Shown here: positions 35,965-41,728 of the stretch, one piece after another
Numbering within the stretch: position 1 is the first letter of the stretch
Layout: each line of letters opens with the position of its first letter
Assembly: GCA_016125085.1 (NCBI GenBank)
Contig: WGMM01000004.1
Location: 1-64,000 of the forward strand
DNA: 64,000 bases
Direction of reading: 5' to 3'
From: a bacterium
GTDB lineage: Bacteria > Planctomycetota > Planctomycetia > Isosphaerales > Isosphaeraceae
Notes under the pieces: model-generated
What the model saw: the letters and a program-made list of their open reading frames with translations, nothing else
The model's database searches: none
Told to the model about the DNA's origin: nothing
Made by a program: the position numbers and the translations under genes

Positions 35965-37200
35965 ATGACCCATTTGCCGCCACTTTCCGACGATTTTCTC
36001 GTGCCGCCGGGTGTCATTTACCTCGACGGCAATTCGCTTGGGCTGGCCAGCCGGGGGGCGATCGCGGCACTCGATCGCATTTCCCGGTCCTGGGCCGATC
36101 TGGCCATTCAGGGGTGGACGGAAGGCAGCGACCCCTGGTTCACTATGGGCCGCAAGCTCTCGGGCCTGCTCGCGCCGCTGTTGGGTGCCGATGCCGATGA
36201 GGTGCTCGTCGGCGATTCGACCACCGTGCGACTGCACCAGATTCTCCAGAGTTTTTATTCTGCCGAACCGGGGCGATCGAAAATCCTGATCGACGCGCTG
36301 GCATTTCCGTCGGACCGGTACGCCGTCGAGTCGTTCCTGAGGGGCAGGGGGCTCGATCCCGGCGATCATCTGGCCGTTTTCGAATCGGCGGACGGTTACA
36401 CGCTCGACGAAAATGCGATCGTCGACCGGCTCGAAACTGACCGGTCGATCGCCCTGGCCGTGCTGCCGAGCGTGCTTTACCGGTCGGGCCAGATGCTTGA
36501 CATGGCCCGGATCGAACGGGCCGCGATGCGGTCGGGCGTGCTCGTCGCCTGGGATTGTGCCCACTCGGCCGGTGTGGTCGATCACGCGTTTCGTGATTCC
36601 GGCGTCCGACTGGCCTTCGGCTGCGGTTACAAATGGCTCAATGGCGGCCCTGGGGCACCGGCGTGGCTTTATGTCGCGCGGGATTTGCATGGCACGATGC
36701 CGGGGCTGGCGGGCTGGTTCGGGAGCGATCCGGCGCGTCAGTTCGAAATGAAACACCAGTTCGACCCGGCGGCCGACGTGCACCGCTTCGCGATCGGCAC
36801 GCCCCATGTTCTCAGCGCCGCGCCGCTGTTGGGCTCGCTGGAAACGATTCAGGCTGTCGGCATCGATCGCATCCGCCGCCGTTCGCTGGAACTCACCAGC
36901 TTGCTCAGGCACGAGATCGGTCGGTGGATCGACCCGGAACTGGCCGAAATCGTCACGCCAGAAGATCCGGAACAGCGTGGCGGGCACATTGCCGTTCGTG
37001 TTCGAAACGCCCGGGCCGTGTCGTTCGGCCTGCGGAGAAACAGGGTCGTCCCCGACTTCCGGCCGCCTGACCTGATCCGGCTGGCCCCTTCGCCGCTTTA
37101 CAATTCGGGCGACGATTGCATTCGGGCTGTCGAAATTCTGGCCCGGCTGCTGCGGAACCCTGAAGAACTGTCTGGCGTGGCCGATGCGGTCGTCACCTGA
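35965..37200 (+). CDS. kynU: Kynureninase
   Basis: 411 aa, PLP enzyme of fold type I. Hydrolyses L-kynurenine to anthranilate and L-alanine. Family marks: IYLDGNSLGLASRGA near the N-terminus, LIDALAFPSDRYAVESF, WDCAHSAGVV with the PLP-binding Asp, GCGYKWLNGGPGAPAWLYV with the Schiff-base Lys (about 223), and RFAIGTPHVLSAAPLLGSLE. It starts 6 bp after the propeller gene and overlaps the kynB open frame. Together with kynB it takes N-formylkynurenine to anthranilate. A tryptophan 2,3-dioxygenase gene is not in this window. Confidence 0.95.
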   Translation: MTHLPPLSDDFLVPPGVIYLDGNSLGLASRGAIAALDRISRSWADLAIQGWTEGSDPWFTMGRKLSGLLAPLLGADADEVLVGDSTTVRLHQILQSFYSAEPGRSKILIDALAFPSDRYAVESFLRGRGLDPGDHLAVFESADGYTLDENAIVDRLETDRSIALAVLPSVLYRSGQMLDMARIERAAMRSGVLVAWDCAHSAGVVDHAFRDSGVRLAFGCGYKWLNGGPGAPAWLYVARDLHGTMPGLAGWFGSDPARQFEMKHQFDPAADVHRFAIGTPHVLSAAPLLGSLETIQAVGIDRIRRRSLELTSLLRHEIGRWIDPELAEIVTPEDPEQRGGHIAVRVRNARAVSFGLRRNRVVPDFRPPDLIRLAPSPLYNSGDDCIRAVEILARLLRNPEELSGVADAVVT

Positions 37201-37225
37201 AATGCCAATGGCGGAGAGAACGCTG

Positions 37226-37852
37226 ATGAAACCGGGCTGGATCGACATTTCCCGCACCTTGTCCGCAGCCATCGCGTGCTGGCCGGGCGACGTGGCGTAC
37301 CGGTTCGACCTGGGCGTGAAGATCTCCGAGGGGGCGAGTTGCAATGTGGGCAGCATTTTGACGAGCGTGCACACGGGCACGCATGTGGACTCCCCGTTTC
37401 ATTTCGACCCGGCCGGGGCGACGATCGAGGCGCTGGATCCGGCCATCTTCATCGGACCGGCGTGGGTGGTGGACGTCACCGGCTCGCTCGATCGCTGGCT
37501 GCCCGCGGTCGAATCGCTGGATCTGTCACTTGCCCCCCGGGTGCTGTTCCGCACAGGCGGCTGGCCGGAGGGGAGCCCGTTTCCGGAGGCGATTCCGGTG
37601 ATGGAGCCGGAACTGCCCGGCTGGCTGGCGGAACGGGGCGTCAAACTGATCGGGCTGGATGTGCCGTCGGTGGACCCGCTCGACTCGAAAACGCTGGACC
37701 TGCACCACGCCCTGGGCCGGTGCGGCATCCACATCCTGGAAGGTCTGACGCTGGAAACCGTGCCACCGGGCCTGTATGACCTGATCGCCCTCCCCCTGAA
37801 ACTCGCCGGCTCGGACGGCAGCCCGGTGCGGGCGGTGATTCGGGCAATCTGA
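37226..37852 (+). CDS. kynB: Kynurenine formamidase (cyclase-family metal hydrolase)
   Basis: 208 aa, the usual KynB length. Hydrolyses N-formylkynurenine to kynurenine and formate. Metal-binding signature SVHTGTHVDSPFHF (His 49, His 53, Asp 55), then GLDVPSVDPLDSKTLDLHHAL and the C-terminal [20 protein letters not shown]. The ATG at 37226 is chosen for GGAGAG about 9 nt upstream and family fit; the open frame begins at 37184 inside kynU. Adjacent kynU confirms the pathway. A fragment of a related kynB 3' end recurs at 38821-38967. Confidence 0.94.
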   Translation: MKPGWIDISRTLSAAIACWPGDVAYRFDLGVKISEGASCNVGSILTSVHTGTHVDSPFHFDPAGATIEALDPAIFIGPAWVVDVTGSLDRWLPAVESLDLSLAPRVLFRTGGWPEGSPFPEAIPVMEPELPGWLAERGVKLIGLDVPSVDPLDSKTLDLHHALGRCGIHILEGLTLETVPPGLYDLIALPLKLAGSDGSPVRAVIRAI

Positions 37853-37918
37853 ATGACAAATGCAGGGCACGAGGTTTCGTGCCATTCGATCGAAGCGAAT
37901 TCGGCTACCGAAACGATA

Positions 37919-37946
37919 CACGCCCTGATTCGACCTGACTCCTTTT
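37919..37946. repeat. 28-bp interspersed repeat with GGAGTCAGG core (copy 1)
   Basis: CACGCCCTGATTCGACCTGA continuing CTCCTTTT at 37919-37946 is identical to 38734-38761. A variant lies at 39954-39975. The core in minus sense is AAAAGGAGTCAGGTCG. Confidence 0.8.
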
Positions 37947-38076
37947 CTTGCCGTCGTCAGAATCGCGAGCCATGACACGATGAAATCCGAAACTTGCGAT
38001 GTTGTCGCATGTCGGCTTCCGGGTGATAATCAATGTGTTCGAAGTCGATTCGGTCGCATGGCGGAGGATTGGAGCG

Positions 38077-38316
38077 ATGTCCAAGACGGTCACGCTGGAC
38101 GAGGCGAGCACAAAGCTGCGCGAAATCATCGGTTCGATGCACTCCGGCGACGAGATCCGGATCGTGGACGATCACCGCGAAGTGGCCCGGCTCGTGGTGA
38201 GTCAGGAACGATCGGAACCCCCACGCCGCCGCCAGCCAGGGCTGGGTAAGGGGTCTTTGGTGTACATGGCGCCGGATTTCGATGATCCGATCGACGATCT
38301 CGTCTCGGACGAATGA
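38077..38316 (+). CDS. Type II antitoxin, Phd/YefM-like
   Basis: 79 aa. SKTVTLDEASTKLREIIGSM followed by HSGDEIRIVDDHREVARLVV is the Phd/prevent-host-death N-terminal DNA-binding fold; the C-terminal acidic tail (APDFDDPIDDLVSDE) is the typical toxin-binding segment. It overlaps the PIN toxin by ATGA (38313-38316). It should repress its own operon and neutralise VapC. GGAGG and GGAG lie just upstream of the ATG; the longer frame from 37999 is not family-like. A decayed second copy is at 40085-40308. Confidence 0.9.
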   Translation: MSKTVTLDEASTKLREIIGSMHSGDEIRIVDDHREVARLVVSQERSEPPRRRQPGLGKGSLVYMAPDFDDPIDDLVSDE

Positions 38317-38702
38317 TGAAGTTATTGCTCGATACGCACGCATTTCTTTGGTTCGTCGAAGGAAGCGACAGGATTTCACGAGCTGCATCCGCAGCCATCG
38401 CGGATCCGAAAAATGAATTGTTCCTGAGTGTCGCATCCATCTGGGAGATGGCGATCAAGATCGGTAAACGAAAGCTCGTTCTCGATCCGGATCTGGAGAC
38501 GTACATCGATACCTGGACCCGCGAATATTCGATCAAGGTGATGCCGATCGAAGCCCGACACACGTTTTTCACGTCAACGATGAATGGCGAACATGGCGAC
38601 CCCTTCGATCGCATGTTGGTCTCTCAGGCAATTCTTGAAAACATGATGCTGGTGTCGGGAGACCGGATCATGCCGGAGTACCCGGTTTCGATCGTCTGGT
38701 GA
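38313..38702 (+). CDS. vapC: PIN-domain toxin (VapC family)
   Basis: 129 aa. PIN-domain acidic residues: Asp in LLLDTHAFLW (7), Glu in SIWEMAIK (45), Asp in GDPFDRMLVSQA (96 and 99) and Asp in VSGDRIM. VapC toxins are Mg2+-dependent ribonucleases that cut tRNA or rRNA and stop growth. The start overlaps the antitoxin stop (ATGA), so the two are translationally coupled. An 80-bp copy of its 3' end is found at 39843-39922. Confidence 0.93.
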   Translation: MMKLLLDTHAFLWFVEGSDRISRAASAAIADPKNELFLSVASIWEMAIKIGKRKLVLDPDLETYIDTWTREYSIKVMPIEARHTFFTSTMNGEHGDPFDRMLVSQAILENMMLVSGDRIMPEYPVSIVW

Positions 38703-38761
38703 TCCGCTCGACTCGAAAACGCTGGACCGGCACCACGCCCTGATTCGACCTGACTCCTTTT
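38701..38761. repeat. Interspersed repeat: kynB-like segment joined to GGAGTCAGG core (copy 2)
   Basis: It begins GATCCGCTCGACTCGAAAAC, nearly identical to codons in kynB (37672 onward, PLDSKTLDLHH), and runs into the 28-bp repeat of 37919. It is repeated at 39921-39975. It abuts the vapC stop. Confidence 0.8.
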
Positions 38762-38769
38762 GTGCCGAC

Positions 38770-38816
38770 ATAGATTGCCTATAACCCCAATAAGGCTCCT
38801 GACCCCTTTTCTGCCT
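38770..38816. repeat. Partial copy of the 85-bp repeat, GGGGTCAGG core
   Basis: TAGATTGCCTAT plus GGCTCCTGACCCCTTTTCTG matches the right half of the tandem units at 39658-39827, with changes in the middle. Confidence 0.75.
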
Positions 38817-38820
38817 TTCC

Positions 38821-38967
38821 GAAAACGCTGGCCGGCACCACATCCTGGAAGGTCTGACGCTGGAAGCCGTACCGCCGGGCCTGTCTGACCTGATCGCCCT
38901 CCCCCTGAAACTCGCCGGCTCCGACGGCAGCCCGGTGCGCGCGGTGATCCGTGCGATGAAGGTGTAG
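38821..38967 (+). pseudogene. Fragment of a kynB 3' end
   Basis: From 38848 it translates [20 protein letters not shown] and on to RAMKV-stop, against [20 protein letters not shown] ... RAI-stop in the intact kynB. Upstream of it (38821-38847) lies a truncated join to the 'AAAACGCTGG' portion of kynB. There is no start and no N-terminal domain, so it cannot be active. The differing C-terminal residues and several silent differences show it is not a very recent copy of the neighbouring kynB. Confidence 0.88.
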
Positions 38968-38991
38968 GGTTGGAGAAATCGCGGCAGTCGA

Positions 38992-39288
38992 TCAATTGCG
39001 GTTTTGCCAGCCTCGGGGGTCGCGGCTGCAATGGTAAACGGCAACGATCGTAATTTGATCATCGTCGACCCGGTATACGACAATATACGGGAATCGCCGT
39101 ACCCGCACGAGTCGATTGTTTTCGAATACTTTCGGAAACAAATCAGGGTTCAGGGCGACCAGTTCGAAAGCCTCTTCGACGTAATCGAGATACAGGTCGC
39201 CCAAACCGGTGCGCTGTCTTTCGTACCAGGTTCGGGCTTCACGCAAGTCCGACTCGGATTCGGCGATGACGATCAAGCGCCGTCTCAT
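38992..39288 (-). CDS. RelE/ParE-type toxin
   Basis: 98 aa. The fold signature is clear: VIAESESDLREARTWYERQRTGLGDLYLDYVEEAF, then KVFENNRLVRVRRFPYIVVYRVDDDQITIVAVYHCSRDP, the ParE/RelE beta-sheet with basic tail. ParE toxins inhibit gyrase; RelE members cut ribosome-bound mRNA. Which applies here is not decidable. The start overlaps the stop of the upstream antitoxin by ATGA. Opposite strand to the vapC module. Confidence 0.9.
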   Translation of the reverse strand: MRRRLIVIAESESDLREARTWYERQRTGLGDLYLDYVEEAFELVALNPDLFPKVFENNRLVRVRRFPYIVVYRVDDDQITIVAVYHCSRDPRGWQNRN

Positions 39289-39512
39289 TCAGAATCGCCT
39301 TTCAGCCGGGCTTTGACTTCTTCCCATGGCGACCCAGCTTTCGGGTTCGATCGCGTCGCTTCGATGCGTCTTTTCAGATCCTGTTCCTGTGCGGGAGTCA
39401 GGCGGAGCGTTTCCGGGGTGTCATCGAGACCGTCCCAGACGGCTTCGATGAGCCGTATGCGGTCTTCGACCGACCAGGCATCGACTTCCGCGAGAATCGT
39501 TCGTAAGTCCAT
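39285..39512 (-). CDS. Addiction-module antitoxin (TIGR02574-type)
   Basis: 75 aa. ILAEVDAWSVEDRIRLIEAVWDGLDDTPETLRLTPAQEQDLKRRIEA is the typical 'putative addiction module component' sequence: short helix pair, then L-PAQ---L--R. The C-terminal GSPWEEVKARLKG is the toxin-contact segment. It is translationally coupled with the ParE toxin downstream (4-bp overlap). Confidence 0.9.
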   Translation of the reverse strand: MDLRTILAEVDAWSVEDRIRLIEAVWDGLDDTPETLRLTPAQEQDLKRRIEATRSNPKAGSPWEEVKARLKGDSE

Positions 39513-39657
39513 GGCTCATCTCAAAAAGGGGTGTGCCGTCATGTCCGGCTTCATGAGAGCGAACGAACCCATTTTACCAGATTCACCGGGGAAGCGAACG
39601 GTCGTTTCGGCTGTCGGAAAACGGGCCGCAGACGGAAGTTGCCAGACCAGTGCCTGA

Positions 39658-39827
39658 CAACTTTTCTGCCGCCTTTACGCTTCTCTCGCGTAGATTGCCT
39701 ATTATTCCAAATAGGCTCCTGACCCCTTTTCTGCCCCCCAGACACCTTCTCTGCCGCCTTTACGCTTCTCTCGCGTAGACTGCCTATTATTCCAAATAGG
39801 CTCCTGACCCCTTTTCTGCCCCTGACC
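39658..39827. repeat. Two tandem 85-bp repeats with GGGGTCAGG core
   Basis: Two adjacent copies (about 39658-39742 and 39743-39827). Each has CTGCCGCCTTTACGCTTCTC, TCGCGTAGA(T/C)TGCC, TATTATTCCAAATAGG and CTCCTGACCCCTTTTCTGCC. The copies differ at only a few positions. A third partial core, CCTGACCCCTTTTCTGCC, follows directly. TGCCTATT...AATAGGC forms a small hairpin inside each unit. Confidence 0.88.
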
Positions 39828-39842
39828 CCTTTTCTGCCCCCG

Positions 39843-39922
39843 CTCAGGCAATTCTTGAAAACCTGATGCTGGTGTCGGGAGACCGGATCATGCCGGAGTA
39901 CCCGGTTTCGATCGTCTGGTGA
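39843..39922 (+). pseudogene. 80-bp copy of the vapC 3' end
   Basis: Matches 38623-38702 with essentially one difference (ACCTGATG for ACATGATG), from CTCAGGCAATTCTTGAAAA to the TGA stop. No start or upstream part of the toxin is present. Confidence 0.88.
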
Positions 39923-39975
39923 TCCGCTCGACTCGAAAATGCTGGACCGGCACCACATCCTGATTCGACCTGACT
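39921..39975. repeat. Third copy of kynB-like segment + repeat core
   Basis: GATCCGCTCGACTCGAAAAT ... CACATCCTGATTCGACCTGA, then CTCCCCTGACCCCTTTTCTG. It follows the vapC fragment exactly as copy 2 follows the intact vapC, so vapC-3'-end plus repeat was duplicated as one block. Confidence 0.85.
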
Positions 39976-40084
39976 CCCCTGACCCCTTTTCTGCCTCCGC
40001 AGAGGATTGTTGCCGGATGACGGATTCCGGGTGATAATCGAGTGGTTCGACGAGTGTTCGTTCGGACGCCGGAGGAGGGATGCG

Positions 40085-40308
40085 ATGTCGACGACGATCA
40101 CGCTTGACGAGGCGAGTGCGAAGCTGCGGGAGATCTCGGCGGGATGCACCCGGGCGACGGGATTCGGATCGTGGAAGGCCCGAACGAAGTGGCCCGGTTC
40201 TTGGTGAGCCGCGAGCCGGCCGAACCAGGTTGACTTCCTCAGCCGGGGCTCGGTAAGGCATGGGTCTAGCACATGGTACTCGATTGCGATGATCCTTATG
40301 TGATTTGA
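40085..40308 (+). pseudogene. Decayed Phd-type antitoxin gene
   Basis: It starts STTITLDEASAKLREI, matching the intact antitoxin at 38077. A frameshift after about residue 18 follows; restoring the frame gives RIVEGPNEVARFLVSREPAE, again homologous. Further stops break the C-terminal part. Upstream sequence (from about 40008, GGATTCCGGGTGATAATCGA) also matches the intact antitoxin's promoter region. Not functional as written. Confidence 0.85.
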
Positions 40309-40323
40309 ATATTAGTAACGTTA

Positions 40324-41619
40324 TCACTTGTCGAGATGATTGATCCATTCCAAGACCTCAATGCTGGAAGGACGTGCTTTTGACATGGTTGCGTTTTCCT
40401 TCTCTATCGGTGAAGGACCGATCAGGTTAAGATTTGCCAGAGTTGGCGCGTTACTTGAAATGGCGGTATGCAATGCCTTGAACAATTCTGTCACATTCGA
40501 CAACCTGTCATGGATGGCGAATAATGGAAGAAAGTCGCTGTTTTTTATAGAGCAACTGCTATTAGGTTCGATCTCTTCAAGCTTGTTATGCATTAACACC
40601 CGCGTTGCGCTAGTCATTAACTCGTCCGCAAATCGAAGTCGTTCAATCTCGCGGGATAATGTAATTAGCGATGATTGCATTGATCCAACCGTCCAGCTTG
40701 ATTTGGTCTTGTCGAAGTCGAGGAACTCGCCGCTGCGAATTGCTTCATCAAGTGCGACCATCGATAGCTTTTTTCCTAATCCACAGCCGAACAGTATAAA
40801 TCTTCGGAGTGAAACAAGGCTGCGGCCATCAATTTGCGATGAGTCGTCGATGCCGCCGGTTAGAGACTTGCGAGCGCTGTAAGCCCACTGTGATTTTTGA
40901 TCGAAACCTCCATCTGGTTTGGATCTTGCAATTAGCTCGCTAAGGTTTAACTCGATTTCGGCGAGAAGGTTTGTGCGAATTGCGACACTTCGGAGATTGA
41001 GTTCGATGCGAAGATCTATCCTTAACGCGTCCACGATATCACGAAAACTTGTGAATTGGCGAACCCAGTTTCCGGGAGGTCGCAGTAATGGAGAGTTCTT
41101 AGTTGAATTCATCTCGCTGTTCCGGGAAATCTCGGATATAAAGTTGAATATGAAGTCGGCATCTGTGACAAACTTGTTGTTGCGATTGCATATTCTTGAT
41201 ATTACGTCAGCTTTTTCTGAGCTTTTTGAAAGCTCGCTCTCAAGCAGGCTTGCTAGTGATTTGCGATCTTCTTTTATGTCCCATATTTCTCGTCGAACGA
41301 AAGAGATGAGCTTGATCTTCCCGTTGACTAATTGATCGTATGCTCTTCGGTATTCTGCTTGCGTGATGCTTGTTTTATTCTGCTCGTCATACATTCCCCC
41401 GACACGGCCACCGACAAGGAGAATGAAATAATCCGATTCGTCAATTGCACGAAGGCAGTTTTCGTAAGAGTTGAGATCGGCTTGGACCGGGAAATCGTTA
41501 TTCTCGGAAAGAAACACGGTATATCCGAGTTCTTCAAGCCAGAATTTGAGCGATGATCGAAGATCGCGAAAGTCGAAAACGGTAGATGAGATGAAGACTT
41601 TTGGGCGGTTTGAACTCAT
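40324..41619 (-). CDS. DUF4062 domain protein, AT-rich, likely acquired
   Basis: 431 aa. Residues about 6-95 match DUF4062: PKVFISSTVFDFRDLRSSLKF, LGYTVFLSENNDFPVQ, CLRAIDESDYFILLVGGRVGGMY, ITQAEYRRAYDQ. The remaining about 330 aa are helical with no domain I recognise. No TM or signal peptide. Base composition is strikingly AT-rich against about 60% GC neighbours, with Ile/Asn/Lys/Ser-rich protein, pointing to recent transfer. DUF4062 resembles TIR-like/nucleotide-processing folds and often occurs with TPR, NACHT or effector domains in conflict-type proteins; a defence role is inferred only. It sits in a toxin-antitoxin/repeat island. Confidence 0.85.
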   Translation of the reverse strand: MSSNRPKVFISSTVFDFRDLRSSLKFWLEELGYTVFLSENNDFPVQADLNSYENCLRAIDESDYFILLVGGRVGGMYDEQNKTSITQAEYRRAYDQLVNGKIKLISFVRREIWDIKEDRKSLASLLESELSKSSEKADVISRICNRNNKFVTDADFIFNFISEISRNSEMNSTKNSPLLRPPGNWVRQFTSFRDIVDALRIDLRIELNLRSVAIRTNLLAEIELNLSELIARSKPDGGFDQKSQWAYSARKSLTGGIDDSSQIDGRSLVSLRRFILFGCGLGKKLSMVALDEAIRSGEFLDFDKTKSSWTVGSMQSSLITLSREIERLRFADELMTSATRVLMHNKLEEIEPNSSCSIKNSDFLPLFAIHDRLSNVTELFKALHTAISSNAPTLANLNLIGPSPIEKENATMSKARPSSIEVLEWINHLDK

Positions 41620-41728
41620 GGGTCAAGTGTCCCTTGCAAGGCGTGGTATTTGGAAACAATATCCATGCGATGATGATTCACTGTTGAATAGATCGCATGA
41701 TGGTATGTTAATGGCGACGATGTGCGTT

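Noticed and set aside
35008..37380. 790-codon frame on the minus strand across the kyn genes
   Set aside because: It is the antisense image of the propeller and kynU genes; no motif or ribosome-binding site supports it.
38700..40010. CRISPR array
   Set aside because: Repeats are few, of unequal length, with gene fragments between and no regular spacers.
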